A DNA stretch of 64,000 nucleotides from contig QVRM01005925.1 in NCBI GenBank assembly GCA_003439945.1, positions 611,001 through 675,000 on the forward strand, in the 5' to 3' direction. The notes beneath the pieces were generated by a model, which did no database searches, was not told where the DNA came from, and saw only the letters and a list, made by a program, of their open reading frames with translations. Positions 46,960 through 58,062 of this stretch are shown here, piece after piece. The stretch is from Dermanyssus gallinae. Its lineage: Eukaryota > Arthropoda > Arachnida > Mesostigmata > Dermanyssidae. Position numbers and translations under genes: made by a program. Positions within the stretch are counted from its first letter, which is position 1; each line of letters starts with the position of its first letter.

Positions 46960-47500
46960 TATTTTCTTGTGTATATATGAGGTATCTTGTGTTTGCTCCA
47001 GGACGTATCCACCGATTCAAATAAATGAAGATACTCCCCCAGGTTTAGCCGTGTCCAGTCTAGCAGAGTTCGATGCACAGAAGCGGCGTTACCCTTTTGA
47101 ATGTCCAGTCATACTTTCTGGTGCAAGTACTTGACAGCTCTGGTGTCCCCCGTTCAACGGTTGAGCGCCTTGCCAGCCCGTTGAATAAGTTTGTAGGGTT
47201 TCGGGCTAGGTCCCCCAGTCTCACAAATCCCAGCAGGCGAAAGTAGTGGGAGTAGGTAAACTGGCACACTTCTGCACGCCTGGTCAGCATGTTCCGCTTC
47301 GACACTGACCACTAAAGGGGCTAATGAGTCTGTAACGGCTCCATCCCATACCGGCATGCAATCCTTTTCGAATGACGCAAAGGTCAGCCCGTTCGGTCTC
47401 TTTCTATTATCTCTGCCGAAGCCAAGAAAAGAAGTACGAGAAATTCTTCCGGGCGAACCCGCATAATTCGAACAGTGCATTTTGTCATCTAGTAGAGTAC
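46960..47500 (-). pseudogene. RLE endonuclease relict of the main family
   Basis: RKRPNGLTFASFEKDCMPVW and GAVTDSLAPLVVS align with RRPDGMTLTAFEGGKTLVWD and ATVTDSLAPSMVS of copy 2; the catalytic PD has become PN and WD is kept. After a frameshift, the tail GNAASVHRTLLDWTRLNL near 47080-47030 matches the conserved RGNAASVRGTL..W C-terminus. It lies in the same orientation as, and just upstream of, the R1/Jockey-like relict. Confidence 0.7.
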
Positions 47501-48379
47501 CTAGGTATGCAACCGCAGAGAGAGGCCAACTTCTCAAATAAGGCGACCAAAGTGGCACTGTGCCTGGATGAAGGACCTGTGCCATCTAATCGTGTGCCGT
47601 TTTTTTTAATGCCTGAGAGATAGAGGAGACAAAGGCACGACAACCAATAGGCCCCGTCAATCATGAAAGAGTAATAATGTATCACGTCAGGTCGAGTCGC
47701 GACTCGTAGGTGAAGGTGATAAAAACTATGAGACACGTTCGCCATGGAGGAAAACAAACAGTTGAATGTCCTCCATATACGAGCCCCTTATACCACACTG
47801 CGTGTACAACAACTTGTTCGCAATCACCCGTTAAGCACCAATCGTTTGCTTATAAATCCGAGGCAAAGCAACAGACAATAGACTTCTGTAGATCAATAAT
47901 ACTAATAAACTGTCCTACTAACGGATTCCATTGCCATCACGCATGCAATACGTGGAGCTGCCAATGATTAAATACAGTAATATTGTTTCAGTAATAAATC
48001 TTCTATATTCTATCAAGACACATATCGCCGACTGTTTCTAGAGTGAGCGACGCCTGACGAGATCGACAGAAAAAAGCACTTCCTGCGATGCATCTTTACA
48101 AAGTGAAATATGCAAGATATTAAATAAGTTCTATCGAAGGCATCAGCGCAAACCAGTGACCCGTTTCCCGAAGCAAAATTTTATTTCAAAATATAATAAA
48201 ACATATCTTCTTTATCGTGATTAGCCTCTCTATACATATGCTTATATTAAAACAACCTCCTTAAAATGTTTGAATTCTATACATATGCTTGTAGGCCCTA
48301 TTCTGTATATTCGCCTACTACACGAGCCTACATCATAAAGGTGTAGGAGAAAGCTAGAGAGCTGCAACTAGTAGCAAGC
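47501..48379. other. Unassigned DNA
   Basis: No gene recognised; 47501-47620 may be further decayed family sequence. Confidence 0.4.
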
Positions 48380-50345
48380 TGTTGCCCCACTGCGTTAAAA
48401 TGAACGACGAATTGGCCACCATTCACCGCCGCAATGTGGGGAACGATGCTATTTCCGTGCGGGCCGGTCGAGGGGTCAACGACGTCTTTTATATACGGCT
48501 GTCAACAGCGAACGATTCGGTCGTCCGTCCTGCTAAGTGGAATGCGTTGAGTAAGCCACCTTGTGGGCACATGTTGACACGGTGCGGCTGAATCAAGGCA
48601 GCGAAAGCAACGTAAAGTAAGAGTGGCTAGCGCTCTGGTTCTAGCTTGTACGAAAGCTCTGCCTTTCGTTTCGACGTCGTTCGCGCGTATCCCGCCTTGT
48701 AGTAGTAGTGTGTCCATAACTGGCACTGGTCGTGCGTTGACGCCAATCTGCAGGCGGCGATCACGACTAACGCGGTCTCTGCTGCCACCGCTGCCGCCGC
48801 CGTCTGCTGGCTAGTTTAACATCTGGTTGATCGGTCTAGACGTGCTGGCGGGCAGGCGAATGAAAGACGGGCTGGACAGAGCGATGACAACGATGATTTA
48901 TCGATGAGATGGACACACAACAATGGCCTCGACTAGGAGCCATTGCTTCTGCTGGTGCTGGTGCTGCTAATGCTGATGATGGCGATCGGTATCGCCACCG
49001 CTGTCACGCCGGCTATCGCCACGACAACTGCCGAGCGGAAGTTGCTGACCGCAGTCGCATCTCTCATATCGACTCGGCTCGATGCGGTTGCACTTTGTCG
49101 ACGCCTCGTCGTCATCAGCCAGCCAGCGGTCGTCGGCCACTCGTACCACGTCTGTCCACGAGCATAAATACTGTGCTGTTGGTGGGAGGGCGGGCGGCCG
49201 GTGGTGGTTGCTACGTTCCACTCGGCACGGCGGCTGCACGATGACAATGGGCGAGGGTGGGGTGGGCCGAAGGAGCTCTGAAGTCGAAGGGGGCGTGGGT
49301 CAAAGGAGCCCTGACAACGAAGGGACCGTGGGTCAAAGGAGCCCTGAAGACGAAGGAGCCCTGAAGTCGAAGGAGCCGTGGGTCGAAGAAGCTCTGAAGT
49401 CGAAGGGGCCGTGGGTCAAAGGAGCCCTGAAGACGAAGGGGCCGTGGGTCGAAGGAGCTCTGAAGACGAAGGGGCCGTGAGTCGAACGAGCCCTGAAGTC
49501 AAAGGGGTCGTGGGTCGAAGGGGCCATGGGTCGAAGGAGCTCTGAAGTCGATGGGGCCGAGGGTCGAATGAGCCCTGAAGTCGAAGGGGCAGTGAGTCAA
49601 AGGAGCCCTGATGCCGAAGGGGCCGTGGGTCGAAGGAGCCCGTGAGTTGAAGAGGCCTGAGGTGGGGCGAAAGTGGGGGGTGAAATATAGTGGAGTTGAT
49701 GAAGGCGCTGATGGCGACAGACACAGGGACAGCCCAACGACACAATGTGTTGCCATTGCCATTTCAATATAAACTCCCTTTCGATTCATAAGCGACCGTC
49801 TGTCTGCCTGTTTGCCGGCTGGGTTGGCGGGTGTGTGTCCGCTCAAGCGGCGAAAATCCAAGAGGACAAGACGAGCAACGCCTATAAGTGATGACAACAG
49901 CTATGACGGCGACAGCCAAACTTTGACCACGGCTGCGTCCGGGATCGAGACCAGGACACGGACAACGACGGCGCCGCCGCCATGTTGGCGCCATGACCCT
50001 TCACACCATGCCACCTTGTCAACCTTGATTGTGCAGCACCTCGTGTGATGGCAATGATGATAATGCTTATGTTGGTATTCCTGCTGCTGCTACTATTCGT
50101 GTCCGTTACAAGACTGATGTTACTGGAGTTAGCTATAATCATAATGCTGCAGTCTTGTTGTCTGCTTTTCTTTTACGAATGTGAATGATGGCTGCAACTT
50201 TACTGGTAAGCAAAGGAACGGAGTAGATTGTGCGCTTAAGCAATGTTTTTCGATTGCAAACAAATATTTGGTTGACGTTTGCTCTTAAATATTCTGCCGA
50301 GGATGGCGACGGCGTGTGGGAGCAGCAGCAACAGCAGCAGCATTG
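48380..50345. other. Island 2: GC-richer DNA with trinucleotide and minisatellite repeats
   Basis: Contains GCCGCC/CTGCTG-rich stretches (48780-48805, 48950-48990, 50080-50095), a CAG run (50320-50342) and the 33-bp minisatellite at 49252-49665. It resembles island 1 in texture. Overlapping frames on both strands have no recognisable domain. Possible promoter or UTR of a host gene, unproven. Confidence 0.5.
49252..49665 (+). repeat. 33-bp minisatellite, about 12 units
   Basis: The unit is GGAGCCCTGAAGTCGAAGGG plus GCCGTGGGTCGAA with AGTC/AGAC and GAG/CAA variants, some units shortened. Being divisible by three it leaves frames open on both strands (ALKSKGPWVEG on plus), which I treat as a by-product. 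Confidence 0.9.
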
Positions 50346-51302
50346 ACAAAGATGACGATAATGACGACAGGCTGGTTCGTGATGTCCTGGTTTGCCGAAG
50401 TGTCGTGACGCCGGTCTAGCAGAAGCACGGATCAAACTAATAGATCGATTACTAGTGAAGAGCAATCGGGCTGTTGCTAATGACCCAATTGCTTGCGAGT
50501 TGAGGAAGAAAGACGACTATTGGTCGAATGCCAAGAAAAGTTTTTTTATGCAACCCTTCGGATGCTACGCAACGTGCGTTTCCTAGCTAGGTAGGCTATA
50601 TTGGTGGTCCAACGATTGGAAATGACATAACAGTTAGAAGCGCACGCAAACTAGTTTACTGTGTATAATTTGACAAGGTTCTGAAATTTAGAGAAAACAG
50701 AGAAAAACATCAACGTTACAACCAAGTGCTTGCTGCCCACTAGACTTCGACGGATAAGACTACGACTCAGTGAGTTAGTGAGACGCTGAGTTCGAGATGG
50801 TCTGCGACGATTATCTAAGCTGCCATTAGCAGCGGGTTAGTTTGTGAAGGTTACTTTGAGTAAAATATCTTTACTCCTTATGAGAGACATTTGTTTGTGC
50901 CCAAAAAATCCGGTTTCATATGCATAGATTTAGTATGTATATAATTGGCTAAATTGAGTTGAGTTGTGACGAACGACTCTGGCGCCAGAAGTCACCGATT
51001 TTATTCAAGTGGGATAAACTACTAGAATACTTTTAGGTTTTGTGAGTATAGGTTTTGACTAACAATAGTTACAAGTTCTAATCTTTGCAGTGCTTCAAGT
51101 TACAGTAGTAACTATCGACATTCTGTCCCATCTTACACAAAGTATATGTGTGCAAACATTTTGGGAGTTAATGCCAAGAGCAAAAAAGATCCTCAGTGAT
51201 AATGTAATAATATTTAGTTGTTTATTATCACTATTCATTTTCCTTTCCGATCTTCGTTTCAATTATCAGTAGGCTTTTTATTCCTTCTTTTGCACAATTA
51301 GC
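50346..51302. other. Unassigned DNA
   Basis: No gene recognised. Confidence 0.5.
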
Positions 51303-51590
51303 TCACGAACAGTTCTCTGTCACGTCCCCGTATCGTTTACTATCATTTAAAAAAAAGTGAGAGTCAATAATATCGCAAGTCCAAAATCCGCACCAAATAT
51401 TGGCTTTCTGCAAATAATATGCTTGTTCGAGTACAATTGTTGGATTTTTGGAAACCCAAATGAAACAGTTTTGCTTATTCAAATATATCTTAAAGCGAAA
51501 GTTGGCTTCATCGGCAAAAAAGGTTCCGGCAATCCGCCTTAAAAAAATCCCGACAAACCTAGCCCTAAAAGAGCTAATACCTGAGCACAA
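51303..51590 (-). pseudogene. Tc3-like transposase fragment
   Basis: FFADEANFRFKIYLNKQNC followed by WVSKNPTIVLEQ and ANIWCGFWTCDIIDSHFF matches the SDEAHFHL.GYVNKQN.R.W...NP..I.E... VTVWC.LW..GIIGP.FF block of Tc3/mariner-type transposases. The first catalytic Asp is present (ADE for SDE). About 95 codons remain; both ends are lost. Confidence 0.75.
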
Positions 51591-51599
51591 CGGTGGATC

Positions 51600-52020
51600 G
51601 AAGTTTTTGTTTATACTACCTTAAACTGCGGGGATATTCTTACCTATTCGAACGGTCATAGGCTTTTAAAAAGGTAGGAAGAGTCCCAAAGCTTTCAAAA
51701 TGCGCAACCGCAGCACTAATGACCGCTTTGTTCCCTCTCACCAGACCTGAGGCGTGGGGATATATAGATAGCAGTCACAAGGGGCCAACTCAGGCAAAAA
51801 AAAACAGGATGTGGCTAACATGTGTGAGAACTGCGACTGTGAAGGGAAGAGCCCGAGCTTCGTGAAAGATGACTGTATTGCGAAGCACTTTTGTCTGTTT
51901 TATTTGAAGTGCAAAATAATATGCTCCCGTAGGTGCTTCACCCTTTTGGCAGTAGTCAATGAACATGACTCTACAGAAATACCCAAAAAAGCGGCCATTA
52001 CAATCCCAACTAGCAAGCAA
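51600..52020 (-). pseudogene. Mariner transposase fragment
   Basis: The minus strand reads ASWDCNGRFFGYFC, VMFIDYCQKGEAPTGAYYFA and NTVIFHEARALPFTVAV, which follows the mariner order S..WD..G....DYL.KG.TI.G.YY...L...IIFH.DNA..H. The second catalytic Asp (HDNA) is changed to HEAR. A weak C-terminal continuation (RNKAVISAAVAHFESF) is seen down to about 51660. It is separate from the neighbour at 52060. Confidence 0.7.
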
Positions 52021-52059
52021 AAGTGAAATTCTGGTTACTTATTGAACGGCCTACGTAGG

Positions 52060-53000
52060 AATAAAGGCGGAACGAAAAGTTCTGATGCATATTTATAAAA
52101 AACGAATATTTATTTAATTTTTCAAAATATTTTTGATCTCCTCAAAATAGCTCCAGCCTGCTGCAATGCACGTGTGCCACCGTTTCCCACTCTTTGAGAA
52201 GTTTCTTAAACGCGTCTTTCTGAATCGAGTTGAGTTGCTCCGACGGTTTTTCCTAATCGCATTTCTAGTCTCGAAATGTCGTCTCTTCCATTTTTTGTAT
52301 TTATGGGAACAATAAGAGGTCGCAGGGAGCCAGGTCTAGCAAGTAGGGAGGTTGCGAAAATATATAAATTGAATATTTCATTAAGTACTCTAAAATCAGA
52401 AACGATGCATGCGCCGGTGCATTGTCGTGATGAAGAATCAGAAAAATGGTCGCCCAGAGTTCAGGCCTCTTGCGTCGGACGTTTTTTTAATGTTTTGCGA
52501 TAGCATTCCTTATTGGCTCGTACACTCAGATGGCAAAACCCCGTAGAAGATGGTTATCTTAAGGTAAAAAAAGACAGTCAAAAAACCTTGGTGTTGGGTC
52601 TGCTCTAAATTTCTCTTATCGACTTGCTCCTTGGACGCACCACTGGAAGGGTTGGGTCTCAATAACGTAACCACGTACATATGACATATCTCCAGTAATC
52701 ACTCTCTGAAGTAATCTAAGGTCTTCTAGTACTGCCTGAAGATTAGATTCGAACAATTTCCGCCGGGCACTAATTTGCAGGAAATTCAACCGTTTTGGAA
52801 CGAACTTCAGTCTTTTACAACTGATCCACAGATATATCAAACTCCTCTACTATCTCCCTAATAGTAATTTAAGGATTCTTGAGCACTATATCACGAACTT
52901 TTTAAAGTTTTCTTTTGATATTGACGTCGGCGAACAATATCATCATCTTATTTATATAGGGGGCGGTAAGAGTCACTTGAGGGTGTATTTCCAATTTAGT
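52060..53000 (-). pseudogene. DD34D mariner transposase relict
   Basis: Blocks in order on the minus strand: TIREIVEEFDISVDQL (helix-turn-helix, near 52870), LLQRVITGDMSYVRGYVIET (TGDETWVYGYDPET, first Asp kept), VRRKRPELW, LHHDNAPAHASFLILEYL (HDNAPAHT, second Asp kept), then SQPPYLLDLAPCDLLLFP (PPYSPDLAPCDFFLFP, third Asp kept), and a C-terminus ending FINMHQNFSFR. The three Asp residues are visible but at least six stops or frameshifts lie between them. Terminal inverted repeats were not confirmed. Confidence 0.85.
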
Positions 53001-53818
53001 CGCTAAATCGAAATGGCGACGCTGACGGGAAGGTTATTGTAAATATCGCCGTTCTATACCATTTCTCAAATTAAATATCTCTCAGATAGACTAGCTTACT
53101 AAGTTGTACTATAAAAAAAGCTTTCGAATCGAGGTACTAAACATTAACTTAGAAGGGAACTTGTGGTAGAGAGCTAGCCTTCGCATCAGAAACTGAAATC
53201 TTGGAGTAAGAGGGACCTCTGAGAGCACGTGAACCGGCATCTTCGGTACACCGGCATAGTGTAGGATAGGCGTTCCCGTCTGCCAGGCGTTTGCATGTAT
53301 TCTGTGCAGCCAACCCGTTGACTCTGACGGTCAACATACGCTAAACTGCCTAAAAGGTCCTGGTAGACCTACAAGGCACACACAACTCAACGCCATAGTA
53401 AGAAGATCCCTTAGAATGGCAGGGATACCACCCACGGTGAAAAGTTTTATATGGAATTGAATCGTTTTATGCATGGCGGCATCGTCGTGTTAACGCCACA
53501 GCGCAGTTAAATTAATGGGCTGTAGAGCGTGCGGATTTCGAAAAACGAAGAGAGTATCTCGAGCTATCATGGAGCTACAACTTTGTACCCATTACACTGG
53601 AGACACTCGGCTCCATCAGCACAGCAAAAATCCTTACCCGAGGCTATGTTTTGCAGGCAGATGATGTTTTTGCCCGTTTGTAGGTGAAACGTCGTTTTTA
53701 CTATACGCCCCATGAAATGATAGGAAGCGAGCAGAGCATGGTGAATCTGGCTCAGATGATCATACCTCACAATCGTACTAATTGGAAATTATAAGAAATA
53801 ATGGAAATAATACAATTC

Positions 53819-53820
<2 letters not shown>
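53001..53820. other. Unassigned DNA
   Basis: Two small minus-strand frames (53149-53337, 53567-53770), unrecognised. Confidence 0.4.

Positions 53821-53855
<35 letters not shown>
53821..53855. repeat. (TA)n, left flank of an RLE 3' fragment
   Basis: Pure TA tract directly before the fragment. Confidence 0.95.
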
Positions 53856-53858
<3 letters not shown>

Positions 53859-54195
53859 TGCAGAAAGTTGTGCAGAAAGTATTCAGGCGTCTCTTACCCA
53901 CACTTGTTCTCACCCCTTGCGTTTGAGACGTTGGGGGGGGCTGGGCTGCTCACGAAGAAACTGCTTAATGATGTCGGAAAAAGATTGGTACTCGCTACAG
54001 GAGACAAGAGGGCGGGCGAATACTTACTGCAACGTCTGTCATTAAATGTTCAAAGAGGGAATGCCGCCTCGATTAGAGGTACCCTGGCTAGGTGGACCAG
54101 CCCTAGCCTCAACCTAATGCTTTGAGTTATGCCCCAAGCGGGCTGTGCACATGTTCTTACATCACAATTGTATATCTTATACACATAAATAAATG

Positions 54196-54197
<2 letters not shown>
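53856..54197 (+). pseudogene. 3' terminal fragment of an RLE-type element, enclosed by (TA)n
   Basis: The frame reads KYSGVSYPHLFSPLAFETLG, then VGKRLVLATGDKRAGEYLL, then NVQRGNAASIRGTLARW, and ends with TGA at 54123-54125. It is the C-terminal tail of the family ORF2, with no internal stop, and parallels copy 2's PFAFETLGG...LRLATGDPRAGDFF...DIQRGNAA. A short 3' UTR with AATAAA (about 54188) runs straight into (TA)n at 54198. With (TA)n on both sides, it looks like a strongly 5'-truncated insertion. Confidence 0.8.

Positions 54198-54246
<49 letters not shown>
54198..54246. repeat. (TA)n, right flank of the RLE 3' fragment
   Basis: Pure AT tract directly after the 3' UTR. Confidence 0.95.
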
Positions 54247-54248
<2 letters not shown>

Positions 54249-54869
54249 CTCAGATCTAAGAGACTAGCTCTCGTTTTAGGGTTGTACCATTTTTTTGAGA
54301 TCAGAGAGTATTGATGTCGTTTTGGGGTTCACTAAGGGGCATCTAGCTTAAGCAAGCCACGTCTTTGACTCTTAGGCCCCAGGGGTCTGCCGGTCTATTT
54401 TTGCAGTTCTCTGCTGAAGCTTTGACAGCGTTTTTGCTGCATAGCGCACATGACATACACATGTATTCATGCATATATATATGCGCATGTATATGCTGGT
54501 CTTCCACGAATGCTACACAGAATGTGTCTGTCGACTAGGCTCCCAAGCGTGTCTGTTACTTATGGCCTGCTTACGTGTAGCCCTTACTGTCTTTTTCTCT
54601 GAGTGGCATTCCGAGAGCAGCTGGTATGGGTAGCAGTGTTATATGCATACTCAGAATGAGCGAAATGAGTGTGATGATATATATATACATACCCTGCAGG
54701 TGCTACCGATTATGCCGAACGGTTTCCGAAGGCGCCCTCAAGCAATAATTTGGGGCAATAAATAGTTGTGTGTGTTTTCAGATCTATAACGAGTGATGCG
54801 TCTGATGAAGTAGGTACTTTATGTAATAATGCCTATATAACCTTTATATATCGAAAGCATTTAGAGCAT
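54247..54869. other. Unassigned DNA
   Basis: No gene recognised. Confidence 0.45.
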
Positions 54870-55028
54870 AGCAGCAACATGGCTGCTGATTCTCAGCATA
54901 ATACAGTTTATCTTCTTTTTCGATGGCCATCACTCAAAGAAAAGCCAATAAAAACAGGGATTAAACCGGCGACACCCCAGCAGATGACAACCATGACGAC
55001 TGCACTAGCCTCTTAGACTACGTTGCCA
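54870..55028 (-). mobile_element. tRNA-derived SINE, family 2, copy b
   Basis: On the minus strand from 55028: TGGCAACGTAGTCTAAGAGG (A-box region) and CGCCGGTTTAATCCC (B box), then a body that shares CTTTTCTTTGAGTGATGG with the family. Its tRNA-like head touches the (TA)n that borders copy 2 of the RLE element. Confidence 0.75.
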
Positions 55029-55056
55029 GTATATATATAATGTATATATATATATT
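55029..55056. repeat. (TA)n at the 3' end of RLE copy 2
   Basis: Two TA runs with one TG step, touching the A-rich tail of copy 2. Confidence 0.9.
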
Positions 55057-55162
55057 TTTTTGTTGTTTTTTTGTTTTTTGTTTTGTTTAACAAAATTTTG
55101 AGAAAATTTTATTTAAATTGTAACGGGGTTAACAATTGTCCCCTAGCGAACGTGACGACAAA

Positions 55163-58062
55163 CTACATCAGCCCTAGGCCCAGGCCTGGTGTAGACCACC
55201 TGGACAAGGTGCCAAGCACCGCCGTGGCGTTTCCACGTTGTATATCCAATTATAGCCTTTGCCGAAAAAAATCACCAGCGCGTGGGTCCCCCGTAGCCAA
55301 TCTGAGACACTTGCATATCTTAGTAATAACTCCCTCAGTAATTTTACCTGGGCCCCCTAAGGTCTCAAAGGCAAAAGGTTAAAAGTCCATAGAGTCTCCA
55401 ATATGTGCATACTTCCGACACTTATTTCTTTCCGCATGCGAAACAGCATAACCAGCCTGGGTAGCGCCGTGACTGACCATTGAAGGTGCTAAAGAGTCAG
55501 TCACGGTAGCGTCCCAGACAAGTGTCTTCCCACCTTCAAAAGCTGTTAGGGTCATCCCATCAGGTCGACGAGAGTCGTCTGTGTACAAGCCTACGGGTTC
55601 GAGAACACAAGGGTAGCCGGAAGACCTTAGAGCACGGGCTAGGGTATCATTTAACGCAGCATGTCTCGTCCTACGGCCTAAACTGCGGATGCAAGATAAG
55701 CCATGGTGACCAAGAGGTGAGACCTTTTCGCCACAGCTGCACTCATGTTCCTTGACTAGAGGGACTCCAAGGCGGAGGCCAACGCAGATCCTGACGACAA
55801 AGTCATCTAAGAGAGTTCTAACGGGAGCACTCGGTAGGGCATTGAGCTATGCACCAGCACCACTAGATGAAACTGCTCGGAGCCGTGCTTTTTCCACCTC
55901 GTCTTCTGTTGAATTAAAAAGATTGGCGAGTTGTATGTCCTCCAACGGCGCGGTCCAGCTTGCCTGGGAAGTAGGTTCTTCTGGAGGGGGTGCTCCAGTG
56001 CGTGCCAAGAGACACTCCTTAGAATCTTCTAGTAGTGAACGTAACCGCTCGACGGCTGGGAAATCTAGTATCTTTGACGCCCTATGCCAGGTACTAGACA
56101 TTGAAGCGACTACCGCGGGACCTGCGACCAAGACAGCGTCTGGAATGCCTAGGCCTCCTTTTGCCACTGGCAGAAGGGCTTGTCTGCGGTCTGACTCTGG
56201 TAAACTTAGGTTAAGTAAGGAAGACAGGGAGTTCAACGTGTGGGTGTTCAATTGTTCTAGAATATTTAAATCTTGCGTTAGGTCAATCTCACGAAGCAGG
56301 TGGTTTACCCGTGCTATCGAGAAGCAAGACCTTAATAAGAACAATCCCCTGTGTGCACCTAAAAGACCCAAGCGGCTTGAGGAGGATTTGAACTTATCCA
56401 CCCAGCCAGATAACTGTTCTTCCTTCCCGTCGTCAAGAAGTGGCACGCCTAATAAGGTAAGGTTGGCCCTATTTGTCCTGATACATTCTGGAAGAAGGTC
56501 GGTTATCAGTCTGATCGAGGAGTCGGATATTGATGATCCCGACACAAAAAGTTCGCATTTTTGTGGGTTGAGACATAACCCGCTTTTTGTTGCAAAATCC
56601 AGTATTTTCCGAATATCGCGGGCCACTATTACAGGGTCACCGGCTAACACGCCATCATCTAAGTACCATACATTAAATGGGGACTCGAGGGAGTCTATTA
56701 GCTCCTTGATGGCGAGGCAAAACAGTGGAGGCCCTAATGGGTCGCCCTGCTGCAGGCCCGACTGTGAGAGTATGACGTGGTCCATCAATAGCAGTTGAGT
56801 TGGGTTTCTGTATGCCTGCACAAAGTAGTGGTATAAATCAGGCGCATGGGATACAACAGCTTTTAAAAGATGGTCACGTCGAACGTTGTTAAAAGCATTC
56901 TGAAAATCTAGTTTGACCATGACTATGTCTTCTGACCTAGATTCAAGATAGGCTCGTGCGGCATCGCCACTTCTGTTTCACTTCTAGCAGCAAAGCCAAG
57001 CTGGTGGTCATCTATTGCTTCCTCAATTTGCGACGAATTTTTCCAGCAGGCGATCTTTGCTGCTATCCTGCGGAGTGTAGATGAGCAAATAGGGCGGGTT
57101 GTGCCATCCTTCTTTTTCAGAGCAAATAACCTCGCTCCAAATATGATTGGTATGAGATCTCTTGGCGGCTCTCCTCGTAGTCAAATTTCAATGAGCTTAG
57201 CAAGTGCATCGGCCAAAGCCTCCGCTCGTTTACCCATTGCTCGAGAAAGTAAATCTTGCAGAAGCCTTGGTCGAATGAAGTCAAGACCCGCAGCGGAGCT
57301 TCTAGAAAAGCTTCCTACTGCGCGGTAAATATCTTCCCTTGACACGTGGAAGCTTTCCGCGGGGGACGATTCGGCAGGAGGATCTGTCCACCTCAAGTCC
57401 GTTGGTGCGCAGGGATGCTTGTCACGTAGAGCTTCTACGTGGTCGGACTCGGCACCGAACGTGTCGCATGAGCTTATGAGCCTTGCAGCGCCCGACACAT
57501 CACCATCGGTTAACTTTGCAACCACTCTTCTTTTTAGGTCTTCTTCAGAAGTGCCAATTTTTCTGTGCTTCTGGTGGCCGACTTGACCGGCCAATCCGTC
57601 GAGTCTGAGACCGTTCTCAAAGTCTCTAAGGTTTGAGCGTATAATGTCTGCCAGCGAACACGACTCATTCTTGACGTTAGGAAGGCGAAGTATAACAGGG
57701 CCAAACGATAGTAGAGACAACCATGCTGAATTATGATTGTAGGTTACTACATCGTTTACGACCTTCACAAGGCATTCTAGCACAAACCTTCTTGCTGTTT
57801 TGGGTATTATACGTATCATCCTTACATTTTTAAAAACAAACTGAACATGAGATGTCATGTATGAAAGTTGTACACGCGTGTCTTCTGTAGCAGGCTGCCT
57901 ATAGGCGTTTGATCCCGAATGCATAGAATTTATGTGTCTCCGTAAGCCCCTTGAAGTAAACGTCTTTCGACATATTGGGCAGTCAGATTTATGGCTAGCT
58001 GAAGAGGACGAAGGGACTGCGGGATCTTGCGATGATAAGGTATTATCTGGCATTATGAGCAT
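55163..58062 (-). pseudogene. ORF2 of copy 2: C2H2 finger, reverse transcriptase, zinc motif, RLE endonuclease
   Basis: About 960 codons if unbroken. Residues 28-48 form a C2H2 finger (C28, C31, H43, H48). The RT starts near 57180 (RDLIPI...KKKDGTTRPI), with KLDFQNAFNNVRRD (first catalytic Asp) near 56905, SGLQQGDPLGPPLFCLA, and YLDDG near 56655. The thumb block is LLREIDLTQDLNILEQL. Then CSCG...GHHGLSC (55742-55692; C-x-C...H-x4-C) and the nuclease motif RRPDGMTL...LVWDATVTDSL, ending in RGNAA...TLSRW and TAG at 55163-55165. The endonuclease would cut target DNA and the RT prime on it (target-primed reverse transcription, known for R2). Lesions: TGA 57181, frameshift near 56965, TAG 55847, TAA 55379, TAA 55250. 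Confidence 0.9.
58051..58055 (-). promoter_or_regulatory. ORF1/ORF2 stop-start overlap TAATG (copy 2)
   Basis: Same junction as in copies 1 and 3; an upstream in-frame ATG lies nine bases before it (58062). Confidence 0.6.

Noticed and set aside
55752..56798. 348-codon plus-strand open frame
   Set aside because: It is antisense to the RT of RLE copy 2, whose minus-strand frame carries all the RT motifs; the matching plus frame at 63-623 is antisense to copy 1.
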